NCBI GenBank assembly: GCA_965112735.1
Contig: OZ218964.1
Coordinates: 1,054,001-1,118,000, forward strand
Origin: Phaeosaccion multiseriatum
Lineage: Eukaryota; Ochrophyta, other classes
Direction: 5' to 3'
DNA length: 64,000 nucleotides
The notes beneath the pieces are model-generated. The model was not told where the DNA came from. It did not search any database and worked only from the letters and a program-made list of their open reading frames with translations. Position numbers and translations under genes: made by a program. Within the stretch, counting starts at the first letter, position 1; each line of letters opens with the position of its first letter. This document shows positions 22,440-34,686 of the stretch, piece by piece.

Positions 22440-24799
22440 GAGGAGCACGGGGGTGGAGAAGGACAAAAGTAATGTTACGGGGGAGAGCGAGGGTGGTATA
22501 GTTTGAATGAGGATGACAAGGGGCTTGAACTTGAACTTGAGTTGAAAAAGAAGGCAGAGGATTGGACAAAACAAGGTGGGAAGAGAGGTACCGAACGGCA
22601 GTCATGCCAAGCTCTCCTTGAGAGGGAGAGGGAAAAGGGGGAGGGAAGAGAGGAGGGGGGGAGGAAGAGAAAACAGGACGTACACGAAACACTCATGCCA
22701 AGCGTGTACGCAGTCCTTCAACAGGAGAAGGAGAAGGCGAAGCAAACGACGTTTGTTTCCAAAATTGCACCTCTCACCTTAAATCCGTTCGTGTCAATCA
22801 TTCCTCCCCAGAACAAGCGCCCAGCGGCTGCCAAAAGGTGAATAGAGAGATAGGCAAGGTTGGGGGGGGGTGGGGGGAGGTATTGGGGTCCGAGAGATGG
22901 GTGTGTGTCGAGAGGTAAGAAGGGCACGGAGGAACGCCACAAATGGAGTGGGAGGACTCTGCCAGCTAACAACGGCTGTCGAATCCATCAGCCCACTTCA
23001 AAAGGATGATGCCCTTCCTATATATCCGGCCTAGACGAGGAGCGAAGGCCACAACTTCTCCGCACCGCCCCGAGAGGTGGGGCCATGGCAGACAAGCCAA
23101 GTTCCCCAACAGAGGAAACGTATGTGCCTTTCACAGACGGTTGACGAAGAACCACACTGCTCACCGTTAAAGAGTGCCCCGATGCTCCCCACCAGAGCCA
23201 GGAATGAATCCGACTTGAGCTCATCTGTACACGCACCCACACACATGCACGGAGACGGGTGAGAGGAAAGGAGCGATGCAGAGGGAAGGGCAGAGGATGG
23301 TCAGGGGAAGAGGGGGTGTAAATCGCTCCAAGGCCCGCACATACGCACACACGCACACATGGCCACATGCACCGGTACGCACACACACACGCACCAGCGC
23401 ACGCACGCATGCGCGCACCATGCACCCTCACTCACGCTTACTTACCCACGGTGTTGGCGAAGGACTTGTAAACGCCAGCGATGTTGAGACCGCTACAGGC
23501 GGACAGCAGCGCCAGGGTCCACAGGAGGTAGAACGTCTTTCCGCGCAATGCTTCCTGCTCGCCAGTGCACGTTTGCGTGTCAACGAGGGCGGAAAATGGA
23601 CCACCGACACGACACGGGCAAAGCAGGATGGAGTGATGACAGCACAAGCGCAAACAAAACGGGACAACAGGGGGGGGCATAAAACTGAGACAAGAGAGAG
23701 GGAGAGAAAAAAAGAGACTTGACTGGCTGGCACTGACTCACTTACCCTGACTGTGAATCCCGGGGTGGCCTTTTTGTCCTTGCTCATGGCGGTAGCCTTG
23801 CTCACACCGTCAGAGGGGGCCCTGATGAGCATCGACCCAAAGCCACACAGCACGGCGTAGCAGAGGGCAAGCTTCCGGAGCATACCTGATATATATATAT
23901 TATTATATATATATTATATATATATAATATATTATTATATATATATAATATATATAATTATATATGGGAGGGGAGGAGACGGGAGGGTAGCACAACTCGT
24001 CAGGTCTGTGAGCGGGCCATCACAGCTCCCTGTGAGTGAGTGACGCTTGGGTAGGTGGTGGGCAAGAGAGGCAGAGAGAGGGGGGGGGGGGAAGACAAAG
24101 ACAGACAATAGACAACAGACAACAGCTGAGCGGAAACCCTTCCTCCACGCGACACACCGTGTCCTGTTACCTGGGAAGGCGCTGTAAATGGAGTCTGGAT
24201 ACACGCCCGCCACTGCGTCCAGGCCATCGGGGTTGATGAGCCGCGTCCCCTACGTCGATGGGATGCAAGTTTCAAGGGGTGTGGGTGCGTGGGTGCGTGG
24301 GTGCGTGGGTGAGTGAGTGAGTTCAGTGAGTGTGCATCTCTCGCCCCATACCACTCCAGAGCTCCCGCCCTATACGACTACCACCACAACCACTACCACC
24401 ACCACCATCACCAGCAGCAGCAGCAGCAGCACCGCCCACCCAGTCTCGTCCAACAGACGACAGACGAGTGTGGGAATTCATTTTACTCCTTACAATTTGG
24501 TTGAAGATAAAGCCTCCGCCCCCGAATCCCGCCACCACCGCCCCACTAGCGAGGCCCTTGTTCTTGGGGAACCACCTCCATCCATTGACCATGGGGGCTG
24601 TGTAGGCGATGCCCACGCCCCCGCCGAAGAGGCCGCTGTAGGCCAGCATGAAAGTCACGAGGTTGGGGGCGTAGGAGGAGAGGTACACACCTGTTTAAAA
24701 GGAGGGGGCAGGCAGGCAAGTGAGAAGTAGTGTATATGGATCCATGCATAGCAAGACGCACACAACACACATGACGGAGAGGAGGGGGGACGAGGGAGG

Positions 24800-24834
<35 letters not shown>

Positions 24835-25989
24835 TGAGAGAGAGAGAGGGAGACAGGGAGGAAGAGGAGTTGACCCTTGCTCGCACCTGCTGCCATCATC
24901 CAACAGCCGAGCAGAGTGGTCTTGCCGCAACCGATGCGCTTCTGAAAGTAAGGCCCAATGGGCATGGTGAGGCACTGAAAAATCATGCCCACAGGAAGCA
25001 CCCACAGAGCATCCGGCTGAGCGCCTTCCTTGCCAACTCCATCAAAGTATCTATGGCAATGAGTAAGGCCAGTATCGAGGTGGGGAGGGGAGGGGCGGAC
25101 AAGGAGGGAGAGAAGGGGGGAGGGAGAGAGGGAGAAAGACGCGGAGCACAGGTTAGTTGGGCGAGCAAGGGTAGAACCAAGTCGCAAAGAAAGCCATGAC
25201 GAAGTGGTCCAAGGCGAAGAGCGCAAAGGCGCACGTGTCTCCGTGAGCAGCAGCCGATCAAAATCAGAGCACCACACAAGGCCACAAAGCAGCAATGACA
25301 AGAATACATGTTGCTCTTGGCGTACTAGCGGTCCCAATCTTTTTTGCCTCTGCGCCCCCCCCCCCCCCTCCCTGACTGTGACATGACGTGAGGCGCCCGC
25401 CCTCGACCCTGGCTTACTTGATAGAAGCAGGTGCATAGGGCAGGAAGTTACCCCAGCAGTACACAGAGCCCAACGCCAAGTGGCACAGTGCTCCCCCCAG
25501 CACGGCCAAGACACCTGCCGTGTTGGAGGCCTCGCCGCCGCCGGACACCTTGGTCACGAGTTTGGTCCAAGTCCCCGCCACATCAGCGACCCTGGAAGTA
25601 GCAGCCGCAGGGGCCACTGCCGAGCGCGTCAGGTCAGTGGGGGAGAGACTTGCCACGTCTATTGCGTCCTGCGAGGTTCCGCAACAGGAAGTGAAGGTAA
25701 AATACAGCAAAGACATGGCAAGAACGGCAAATACAACAGAGGGGGAGGTGGAGAGCGTTAATAGTTTGCCTTGCAACACTTCATTTCGGAGCCTGCATAA
25801 CCTATCTCTCCCTTTCCTCTCCAATCTCCCTGCTAACTGTTCTAGTCCACCACCTCACACCTTGGATCCGCCCAGCAGTGGTGCATTTGCATTGGACGAT
25901 GCCGCGCCATGAGAAGCTGAGACTGGTAAAAGCTGCATAGACAGTATCGCAGCAGCCAACAAGGGAGTACATGCTCGAAGGAATCTCAT
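21215..25989 (-). CDS. MFS transporter, oxalate/formate antiporter (OFA)-like, 13 exons
   Basis: Exons in order: 25989-25861, 25668-25418, 25050-24887, 24690-24494, 24249-24171, 23885-23746, 23554-23446, 23224-23165, 22827-22778, 22352-22277, 22054-21960, 21612-21513 and 21291-21215. All phases match. Exon 1 codes a cleavable-looking signal sequence (MRFLRACTPLLAAAILSMQL, then LPVSASHG). The body has about 12 hydrophobic segments with MFS hallmarks: GSVYCWGNFLPY, YSGLFGGGVGIAYTAPM, GWRWFPKNKGLASG, GRLFWGGMIDTNG and FCLGGNFAMFPAV. These resemble OFA-type carriers that exchange small monocarboxylates; the substrate cannot be read from sequence. The signal sequence suggests secretory or, in an alga with complex plastids, plastid-directed routing (inference). 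The last acceptor is CCAAAG, not the usual pyrimidine-AG. Confidence 0.85.
21750..21812. repeat. (CA)n microsatellite in MFS intron
   Basis: A CA/CGCA run within the intron between exons 22054-21960 and 21612-21513. On the sense strand it reads GT-rich and follows a GGGA/GAGA block that abuts the donor. Confidence 0.9.
22376..22443. repeat. (GA)n tract beside an MFS acceptor
   Basis: Plus-strand GAGAGA, which is sense-strand CTCTCT ending about 25 nt before the acceptor of exon 22352-22277, so it serves as the polypyrimidine tract. Confidence 0.85.
23886..23966. repeat. AT-palindromic tract in MFS intron
   Basis: About 80 bp composed only of A and T (TATATA and TATTATA words), able to fold on itself, inside the intron between exons 24249-24171 and 23885-23746. 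It stands out in a strongly GC-rich region. Confidence 0.9.
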
Positions 25990-26329
25990 CGTTGTAGCGT
26001 CCTGATTCAATGGCCGAATCAGGAGAGACGGGAAGAAGGGAAGGAAACGAGATCGAAATGGCCGAAATGAGCGCGCAATTAATTCCCTTTGGCTGCCATC
26101 CTCTCCTCAATCCCATCACCCTTTCCCCTTCTTTCTCCGTTTGCTCTCTTCGCTCTTGCGACGGGCAGGAAGAAGAAGGAGTGAAACAGGAGATATGACT
26201 AATCTTCCCGGCTGCTTGGGGAGGGGCGGGGTTGGGAAGAGAAACGGTGCGGCAGCGGGAAGAAAGGGGCCCCCCAGCGTTTGAGGAAGGAAGGAGCAGG
26301 AGAGTGGGAAAGCGGGAGCGGCAGCTGCA
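25990..26329. promoter_or_regulatory. Divergent promoter region of MFS carrier and EXO1
   Basis: The 340 bp between two start codons in head-to-head orientation. No TATA-like element is convincing and no gene is seen. Confidence 0.45.
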
Positions 26330-29300
26330 ATGGGTATTACCGGACTGCTGCCTTTGCTCCGTCCTGTCACCAAAGACACACACATCCGAGACTTGAAGGG
26401 ACAGGTTAGTGGGCCACTTCTTTTTGAATTAGTACGGCGCCAAACCGCCTACGAATTTTCTGATTGAATTGAATGAAGCGCGGTAGCAAACTCTTTTCCC
26501 CACCGTGAATGAAGTGAATGTTCCAGCACTTATCAACGACAACCCGATTTCGCTGCCTCGGACTGGAGAGGGACTTTCTTTCACGGCCCCCAAACCGAAA
26601 ATGGCAATTCTCCAGTCGCCTCTCACGGCCCCTTTCCCACCACCGCCCGCCCGCCCGCCCTCGCTGCTGACCACCCTACCAGACTGTAGGTGTGGACACA
26701 TACTGCTGGCTGCACAAGGCGGTTTACTCGTGTGCTGAAGAACTTTGTACTGGGAAAGAGACAGACAAGTACATCCACTACTGCCTCGAGCGCATCTACC
26801 TCCTCATCGACCATGGCGTCACCCCCTATCTTGTGTTCGATGGGGCGGCCCTTCCGGCCAAGCGGAACACCGAGACGGAGCGTAGACAGAGGCGGGCCAC
26901 CTCCCTCGCTCTAGGGTTGCAGCTGTTGAGAGAGGGCAATCGAGGGGCTGCTCATGGTCATCTATCCAAGGCTGTCAACGTCACTCCACGCATGGCTGCT
27001 CGTCTGGTACAGGTGCGTAAACGTGACGGGACGGTTGTAGAGGTGGAGGAGGAAAGGAGAGGGAAAGCAAAGCCAAAGGCAAAGGAGGCCTCGCATCGCA
27101 TATGTCAAGGAAGGGCGTGCCTGAAACCCTGCTTAAAGAGACGAGTCTCACTTGCTCCTCACGTGCTTGGTCTCAGCTGCAACCAAACCGTCTACTCCAC
27201 CTGCTTCACCTCTTTGACTCTGCTATCGCTGCCCGATGCTGCTCATCATGTTTCTACCTGTGTGTTGCTGCTGCTGCTGCTACTACTGGTGGTGGTGGTG
27301 GCTCAGATTTGCAAGAGTATTCCCCAAGTCAAGTATGTGGTGGCTCCGTACGAGGCAGACGCACAGGTAAGCAGAAGTACAAGGAGGTACACGGATAGGA
27401 GAGAGGTGGAGCCGAAGGGCTCACGAGAAATTTCAGAAGAGACTCGTTTGCTTCAGTGCTCCCCTTTTGCGTTCTCTCCGGAGTGTTTTGCCTTCAGCAT
27501 CTCTCTCTCTCTGTGCGCTTGTGTCCCTCTCTCTCAATCCCTCTCTCACTCCCCCCCCCCCCTCAACCCCGCTCTCTCTCTCTGTGTGTCTCTCTCTCTG
27601 TGTGTGTGTGTGCGTGCGTCCGGGGTTGTGCGATTCTTTTCTCCATTCCATCCCCTCCCTGATGAATGGCCGCACACATACACACACACTCTTAAACACC
27701 TCCCCCCCCCCCAGCTGGGCTACCTCGCTCGCAACCACCTCATCGATGCTGTAATCACCGAGGACAGCGACATCGTCCTGTTCGGCTGCCCAAGGGTGCT
27801 GTACAAGATGGACAAGACGGGCATGTGTCAGGACGTGCAGCTGGACCATCTCTTTCGCAGCAGAAACGATGAGCTCGACCTTAGGGGCTGCAGCGAGGAC
27901 GACTTGCTCTACACCTGTGCCCTCTCTGGCTGTGACTACCTCGACTCTTGCCACGGTATGGGCCTCAAGAAGGCCCACAGGATTGTCAAGAGGCACGGAG
28001 GGAAGTTGGACCGCATCATGCGGGCGGTGAGTTTGAGTTACAGTTTGAGTCTGTGGGAGTGGTAGTTGGGAGTGGAAGTGGGGGGGTGGGGAGTGTGGGA
28101 TGTGGTGTGAGTAAGTGGGGTTGTGTGGTCGACATGCCGACTCGTGATCTGAGGGGAGGACCAGGGAGGGCTACACCATTCTCTTCGGGTGCTGCGGCGG
28201 TCGGGGGGCTCGAAGTCTTATGGCCCGTCCGTACCTGTACGAACTCTCCCACACACGTCGATCGTCACCAACAGGTTCGCTTTGAATTCGACCGCGTCAA
28301 GGGCTACGAGGATGCCTTCGTCCGCGCGTTGCTGACTTTCCGCCACCAGCGGGTCTTTGACCCTGTGAGCCGAAAGGTGGTGCACCTGACGCCCGTAGAC
28401 ACAGCGGCTCTTGCCAAGTTTTGTGGCGGAGCAGCAAGGGTGGCAGCGTTTCGACGCACAGAAGGAGGAGGAGGAGGAGGAGGAGGAGGAGGAGGAGGAG
28501 CAGGAGCAACCGCAGAAGCAACAGCAGGAGCAACAGCAGGAGCAGGAGCAACAGCAGGAGCAACAGCAGGAGGAGGAGCAGGAGGAGGGGGAGAGGTCGG
28601 AGTGGGGCATGACTTTGACCTGGACTTCCTCGGGCCTCATGTGGGGAGTGCCGTGGCGTGTGGGGTGGCGGACGCCATTTTAGATCCGGATACGCTGCTG
28701 CCCTTCGGGGAAGGCGGACAACATCCGGCACAGGCACCGGCAATGTCGTCATCGGTCCCGGCACAGGGAGAGGGAGAAAGAGGAGGAGAAGGAGGAGGAG
28801 GAGGAGGAGGAGGAGGAGGAGGAGGAGGAGGGGATGCAAGTGCGCGGGAGGAGGCGCTTCTTCGGGAAGCCAGGCGACGATCAGCGACAGCAGCCCATAG
28901 CGGCAGCAGCAGCAAGGGCGGTCGGGGCCAGCAGCAGCAGCAGCAGCAGCAACAACAGAGCAACACTCTCAAAAAGTATTGGTCGACAGCGGTGTCGACA
29001 GCAACCACCTCTTCGAGGAAGTCGGCGCCAGTGGTGGAGACAGTGACCATACAGGCGACCACGAGAGCACGCACGATGAACACACCTACCTCTCGCAGCG
29101 CTGCTGGGGAAGCAAAGATGAGGTCGAGCAGCAGCGTCGGCAGCAGCAGCGTCAGCAGCCTCAGCAGGAGGAGTAGCTGCCCTTCGGCGCTTCTCTTGCT
29201 GCCCGCAAAGAGCCACGTCAAGAGTCAACATCATCGCCGTAAGAAGAGGATAAGCTCGAAAGAGAGCGGTGGATGCGGCAACGGCATCGGGCTAAGTCTT

Positions 29301-30486
29301 TTGAAGGGGAGTAGTAGTAGCAGCAGCAGTAGCAGCAGGAAAGGGCCGCCTAGTCCTGGGCAGAAGAGGCGGGTGAGTCTCAGCAACAAAGGAGCTGACG
29401 AAGGGGCGGTGGAGGAGGAGGGAGACGAAGACGATGCAGGTTGCAGCAGCTTTGACTTCTACAGCTTTGGTGGCGGGGGCGATGGGGGTGACGAGCACCA
29501 AGGGGGGGAAAGACGGGAGGACTGTGGGGTAGCGGTGGGGCCATTCGTAGCACCAGCCAAGACAGCCAAGGCGGAGGAAGCAACACCGAAAGCAGCTCTA
29601 GCCGAAGAAGCAGCGAACCGGGGCAGCAGGTCTGCCAAGACGAACACAGCGACGCTCTTGTACGCGTCGATGGAGGGGGCTGAGACCACCGCCGGTACCA
29701 ACAGCAGGGGGGGGGGGGGTGAGGAAGACGACGAGGAGGGGAGCTGTAGCGAGCCTTACGACCAGATTTCACGCATTGCCTTGGCGAAAGAAGGTGAAGG
29801 TGTTGTAAGTGGGAAGGAGAATGGCTGCACCGCCGCCGCACCCCCCGCGAGTGCCGACACGAGCAGCAGTACAAGCAGCAGAGATGTGTTCTTCTTCTAC
29901 CCGGAGGCGGCGGAGTCCGAGGCATCCTCACCACCCACACCCACCCCGTCTAGAGGACGTGGGGACGATATCGGGGAGGAGGAAGAGGATGTACCGCAGT
30001 GTGGCGGAGACGGCGGCGGCAGCGGCGGAGATAAAGGTAGCAGCACTCCCTTTCCCTCTCCCTCCACGGGTGACGGTTCCAGCCACTCTGTTGGGGGGAG
30101 CAAGAAAGGAGGCAGCAGCACCAGCGGCAGCGGCAGCGGCAGCAGCAGCTTTTTCGGCTCGCTTCATCGCCCGGTGGGACTGCAGAGGTGCAAGGGAAAG
30201 AAGGGGAAAGGGAAGAGCAGCAGTGGCAGCAGCAGCGTGAAAGCCGGAGCAGCGTTGCCTAGCAACACCCGGAAGAAGATGATGGTGAAGAAGAAGACAA
30301 CGACAACGATGACAACAATGAGTCCTCCTCGTGGACTGCCGGGCAGCAGCAGGGGGTTGAAGTTGAAGCTTCCGCGGGGGCGGCCCCGCGGGGTCGTGGA
30401 GAAGGTGCTGGACTTTTCAAAGTACTCCAGAAGCAGCAGAGAAAGGTTGGGTGGACCTGCTGTATCACCAACTGCGGCGGCTCCTG

Positions 30487-30531
<45 letters not shown>

Positions 30532-31370
30532 GCATGGGTGGCGATGATGAGAGAGACATGGATGCGAATGCTCAACAAGACGAAGGGGGGGTCGTGTTCT
30601 TGGCGGGGCAGAGGGACGAGGCGGCACAAGAAGGCTGTGATGCGGTGGGTGTTGGGGGAGAGGGCCCCAGAGGGGAGAGGGGCGAAGGGCAGCGGGTGGG
30701 AGGGGGGCAGGGGTGGGCGGAGCATGAGGAGGAGGAGGAGGAGGAGGAGCAAAGGGAGGAGGAGCGGGAGAACGACAGGCCCTTGGACGACAAAGCTCCA
30801 GGTGCTGAGGCTGAGTGTCCCTCCTCCTGGGGCGACATGTTTGGGCAGTTTGCGGCTTGCACGGGAGGAAGAAGGAGCGCTGCACCGCTCTCTCCTTCGA
30901 CTCCGCCCAATACCACCAACTCTTCTACCAACTCTTCTCCCCACACGCCGTCGGGTGACACGCCGCCGCACAGTCTCGCGAAGGGAGGAGGGGCTGCTGT
31001 ATCACCAACTGCTGCTTCTGCTGCTGCTGCCGTTCCTCGTCGTGTGTCCGATGGAGGATCGGACCATCAGGAGCAAGGAGGGGGGGGCGACCGAGCTTCG
31101 TCACCACCGCCAGCAGCAGCAGTTGGTGATACAGCAGACGGCGCGAAGAGTAAAGGGCCGACTCCGCTGCCCTCTCCATCATCCAAACGGAAGCGTCGTT
31201 CCGCGGGCAGTGCGTGCGAAGAAGCGCATCGCCGAGCGAGGCCAAAGCGGCGGCAACAGCACAAGGCCCGGCCAACAACACGCCAGCAACGCTCCCCGTC
31301 CTCATCCTGCGAGCACGACTTGGACTTTGACCTCTCTGTCAACTTCGCTCAGTTCAATTACCAACCATAG
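26330..31370 (+). CDS. EXO1: Exonuclease 1 (Rad2/XPG family), 5 exons
   Basis: Exons 26330-26404, 26683-27012, 27307-27366, 27715-28026 and 28275-31370, all phase 0. The start MGITGLLPLLRPVTKDTHI matches EXO1. Metal-binding acidic residues align with the human enzyme: Asp30 (TVGVDTY), Asp78 (YLVFDGAALPAKRNTE), the Glu pair region in VAPYEADAQ, the Asp pair in TEDSDIVLFGC, and Asp in GCDYLDSCHGMG, followed by the helix-hairpin-helix MGLKKAHRIV. EXO1 resects 5' ends in mismatch repair, recombination and telomere processing. The last exon adds about 900 residues of Gly/Ser/Ala/Glu/Gln runs after the nuclease core, then ends in Lys/Arg-rich sequence (a likely nuclear signal) and SVNFAQFNYQP. Three copies of the TTGGTGATACAG word lie in this tail, two read AVSPTAA and one AVGDTA. 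Confidence 0.92.
28462..28575. repeat. GGA and CAG-rich coding repeat in EXO1 tail
   Basis: GGA units followed by GCAACAGCAGGA words, read as Gly then Ala/Gly/Thr in the EXO1 frame. It sits between a more EXO1-like segment (KFCGGAARVAAFRR) and HDFDLDFLGPHVG, so it interrupts, rather than follows, conserved sequence. Confidence 0.85.
30456..30475 (-). repeat. TTGGTGATACAG word, copy 1
   Basis: Plus strand reads CTGCTGTATCACCAACTGC, followed after a short GC stretch by a (CTG)n run. It is in the EXO1 tail and translated AVSPTAA. Confidence 0.9.
30993..31015 (-). repeat. TTGGTGATACAG word, copy 2
   Basis: Same orientation as copy 1, flanked by CTGCTG on both sides, in the EXO1 tail and translated AVSPTAA. 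Confidence 0.9.
31112..31137 (+). repeat. TTGGTGATACAG word, copy 3
   Basis: Opposite orientation to copies 1 and 2, flanked by CAGCAGCAG and CAG, in the EXO1 tail and translated AVGDTA. The opposite strand of the same protein-coding exon thus encodes a different peptide from the same DNA word. Confidence 0.9.
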
Positions 31371-32015
31371 TACTAGTACCGTGTAGGCCAGGGAAAAAAA
31401 AAGCACAGTGCGAAATCTCAAAATCAGTCTCTCTTCTTCCCCGGCCTCGGCGACTCAGCGACACACACACACACACACACACACTTTCACACTTTCAGTT
31501 TCTTAGGTTATGAAGTCATTAAAGTTCAGTCTCTCTCTTCTTCCCCCCTGGGGAAAACAGTTACAATCGGCCATAAGGCGTTTTTCTCTTTTCGACTCAA
31601 CAGCAGCAGAGCTTGGGAGAGAGCGTAGAGAGAGAGTCTCAGAGCGAGACTGTGTGTGTGCCCTGACCCTGGAAGGAGCGTAGAGCGAAGGAGGCCGTGG
31701 AGAGTGTGGATGATCATGTGCCCCCTGCGGCGGTCGCGTTGAGGGTAGGGGAATTGAAGGGGAGGGAGGTTTACTCGGCAGAAGTAGTTGGCAGCAAAAA
31801 TAGCAGCACCAGCACCAAGCAATAGCAGCGGTAGAGGGAATCCTCTTCCCCCGACTTTGTCGTAACGAGGCACATGGGTGTCTGACATTCGGGAGGTGAA
31901 CACGCAGTGCAACCAGTCGTTGCCCGTCAAGAGATTGACCGCGTGCCCTGGCATCGTTTTGGTGCGTGCGCACTGAGTACGGTTGCGTTGCCACCGAAGC
32001 TGACCACTGCGCATC
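31371..32015. other. Spacer between EXO1 and exchanger
   Basis: Contains poly-A-rich sequence at 31391-31402, an (AC)n run at 31459-31484 and presumably the exchanger promoter. No gene seen. Confidence 0.5.
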
Positions 32016-34403
32016 ATGTACGAGCGCGAGGGCGCTGAGTCTAGCCCAGAGTGGGGTGCAGTAGCAGCAGCAGCGCCTGGAGCCCCGCCAGTATCGGCAG
32101 AAGAAGGAGAGGGGAGAAGAGGGGAAGAGGGGGGGGGTTGGGGGACTGTCGTCGCAATGGGCTCAAGTAGCAGAAGCATCTGCAGCAGCAGCGTGCACAA
32201 TAGCGGTGCAAGGCGGGGTACAATAAAACAGCGCGTACGGGAGAGGACAGCTCGGCGAAAGGAAGGCCGGAAGGTGATTTTTAGTGTGTGTGCGGTGCTT
32301 GCCCTGGCGGCATCAAGCTGTGTGTTGGTTCGGGAGTACAACATGACCAGCACTGTGGATGGAAGGGGAGTCGGGGAAGGAGAGAGCTTGCGAAAAGAAG
32401 GAGGGCAGAAGAAGGAAAGGACGCTACATACCCAGCTGACGCTGGAGCAGGAGAAGGGGGGCCGGCATGAGGCTGGGATGCAGAGCTTGCTAGAGATGGA
32501 CAACCGTTTCGCCGCCTCTGTTGGAGGAGGAGGAGGAGGAGGAGGAGGAGAAGAACGAAGGCCAGAAGCATCATCGAGAGATGAAAGGGAGGAGGAGGCT
32601 CGACGACTGTCGGGGGGAGGCGAGGCGCTATGCGAGGGCATCAACCACAGCACTGCCCTTGTGGCTTTGGAGCTCGTGGGCATTCTCTACATCTTCCTCG
32701 GGCTTGCCGTGGTGTGCGACGAATTCTTCCAAACCTCACTGGAGAAGATAAGCGAGGTGCTGAACCTCTCTCCCGACGTGGCGGGGGCCACCTTCCTGGC
32801 AGCTGGCTCCTCCGCCCCCGAACTGTTCACATCTCTGGCGGACGCCTTTGGGGACGACAGCAGCATCGGCGTCGGCACTATTGTCGGGTCCGCCATGTTC
32901 AACATCCTGGTGATTGTGGCGCTGTCAGCCGCCGTTGCGGGCAAGCATGGTTCCTACCTTCACGTGGACTGGCGGCCGGTGTGCCGAGACGTTTCGTTCT
33001 ACTCTTTGTCCATCGTGCTCATGGTCATCTTCTTCAACGACCAGGTCATTCAGCTGTACGAGTCCACCATCATGGTGCTGACGTACTTCCTCTATGTCCT
33101 CTTTATGAAGTTCAACTCCAAGGTCCTCGCGAAGTGCACTGACACACGCATCTCCGACTTCGGCCCGGAGGACAGCACCCAGGAGAAGGAAGCCCTCAAA
33201 GCTGCCGCCGACGGTTTCAGAGAGGAGGCCGCTGCTTCCACCGCCGCCGCCACCGCAGAGGGGGGAGAAGGAGCTGCAACGCCCGCAGTGACGATGAAGG
33301 CAGACAAAGACGCACAGTCTGTGGGCGGAGACAGCACCAGCACCGTGGGCGGTAAGGGAGCAAAGGTTCTGCCGGCTCCAATGGACATGGAGGAAGGGGG
33401 AGTGCCGGCGGAGGCCGACGCAAGTGCGGGCTCGACCGAACTGCCTCCGGGCCGACGTAAGTCGATGACCCTTGGGGTGAGGAACAGGGTGGAGCGTCGC
33501 AGGAGCTCGCTCAACGCTCAGGGTACTCTCGTTCATGCTAATGGTCATGGCACTACCGCTGGGGCCGCGGGAAAGTCCGGCACTGGAGACTCAGCGGAAG
33601 TGGCCCCGTTGGTGCACGGTGACGTCAATGCCGCCAACGCCGCCGACGGAGGAGAAGCAGGAGGAGGAGGAGGAGGAGGAGATGAAGCATTAGCACTACA
33701 ACCTGTAGCAGAGAAGGCAGCAGCGGGTCCAAGCAGCGCAGAGGTCTCCAAGGAGGGGGGAGGAGGGGGAGGAGGGGGGGCAGGGGCAGACGAGGAGGCA
33801 GAGCAAGACGACGGTAGCCGCTTCGACTTCCCCGAGGGGCTCACAGACCGCATCCTATGGGTGTTGGGTTTCCCGTACCTCATCCTCTTCACCATCACCG
33901 TGCCCGATTGCGGAAACCCCCGATGGGAGAACTGGTACGTTGTCTCCTTCCTCATGTCCATCGCTTGGATCGGCATCCTCTGCCACTATATGGTGCAATG
34001 GGCGACTTTCGTGGCTTGCACATGGAACATTCCCGTCGTGGTCATGGGGCTGGTCGTACTCTCGGTCGGCACCTCCGTCCCCGACGCCATCGGATCGATG
34101 ATCGCGGCCAAGAGCGGAGAAGCAGGCATGGCCATTGCCAACGCCGTGGGGAGTAATGTGTTTGATATCCTCCTCGGACTGGGGCTGCCCTGGATGCTCC
34201 GCGTCATCATCCTCGACAAGAAAGCGGAGGTTTCCTCGGACGGCGTGTTCAAGTACGTCGTCACTCTCTTCTGCACCGTCTTCTTCTTCCTCGGCGTGCT
34301 GGTGGCCAACAAGTGGAGGATGAATACAACGGTCGGGTACGGGCTCTTCGGCCTGTACTTGCTCTTTGTGGTCTTCTCCATCATTGACGTTGCCCTTAGT
34401 TAG
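32016..34403 (+). CDS. K+-dependent Na+/Ca2+ exchanger (NCKX-type), intronless
   Basis: A single open frame of 795 codons. After a Ser/Gly/Arg-rich N-terminus, one hydrophobic segment ([17 protein letters not shown]) may be a signal anchor. The alpha-1 repeat reads [20 protein letters not shown], with [13 protein letters not shown] following. A cytosolic loop of about 270 residues (Ala/Glu/Gly-rich, likely disordered) precedes the second membrane half with alpha-2, [20 protein letters not shown] and [19 protein letters not shown]. The SSAPELF and TSVPDA signatures with downstream GSxxFNI / GSNVFDI fit NCKX/CCX exchangers, which extrude Ca2+ from the cytosol using Na+ and K+ gradients. Lacking introns amid intron-rich neighbours is unusual and may indicate retroposition or transfer. 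ATG 32016 is the first ATG of the frame; a later ATG (32158) is possible. Confidence 0.9.
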   Translation: MYEREGAESSPEWGAVAAAAPGAPPVSAEEGEGRRGEEGGGWGTVVAMGSSSRSICSSSVHNSGARRGTIKQRVRERTARRKEGRKVIFSVCAVLALAASSCVLVREYNMTSTVDGRGVGEGESLRKEGGQKKERTLHTQLTLEQEKGGRHEAGMQSLLEMDNRFAASVGGGGGGGGGEERRPEASSRDEREEEARRLSGGGEALCEGINHSTALVALELVGILYIFLGLAVVCDEFFQTSLEKISEVLNLSPDVAGATFLAAGSSAPELFTSLADAFGDDSSIGVGTIVGSAMFNILVIVALSAAVAGKHGSYLHVDWRPVCRDVSFYSLSIVLMVIFFNDQVIQLYESTIMVLTYFLYVLFMKFNSKVLAKCTDTRISDFGPEDSTQEKEALKAAADGFREEAAASTAAATAEGGEGAATPAVTMKADKDAQSVGGDSTSTVGGKGAKVLPAPMDMEEGGVPAEADASAGSTELPPGRRKSMTLGVRNRVERRRSSLNAQGTLVHANGHGTTAGAAGKSGTGDSAEVAPLVHGDVNAANAADGGEAGGGGGGGDEALALQPVAEKAAAGPSSAEVSKEGGGGGGGGAGADEEAEQDDGSRFDFPEGLTDRILWVLGFPYLILFTITVPDCGNPRWENWYVVSFLMSIAWIGILCHYMVQWATFVACTWNIPVVVMGLVVLSVGTSVPDAIGSMIAAKSGEAGMAIANAVGSNVFDILLGLGLPWMLRVIILDKKAEVSSDGVFKYVVTLFCTVFFFLGVLVANKWRMNTTVGYGLFGLYLLFVVFSIIDVALS

Positions 34404-34518
34404 TCGAGTAGTGCTGGCGTGAAAGACATGTCATCGACAAATGACAAGGGGCCGAGGAGGAGGAGGAGGAGGAGGAGGAGGAGGAGGAGGTGCATACGCG
34501 GGCCTGGCCCGGAATGCA

Positions 34519-34626
34519 CACACACACACACACACACATACATACACACACACACACATACACACACACACATACACACACACATACACACACACATACA
34601 CACACGCACAAACACGCAGACACACA

Positions 34627-34684
<58 letters not shown>
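34519..34684. repeat. (CA)n then (GA)n compound microsatellite
   Basis: CA units with occasional CATA, CACG and CAGA variants pass at 34644 into pure GA. Lies in the spacer 3' of the exchanger gene. Confidence 0.95.
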
Positions 34685-34686
<2 letters not shown>

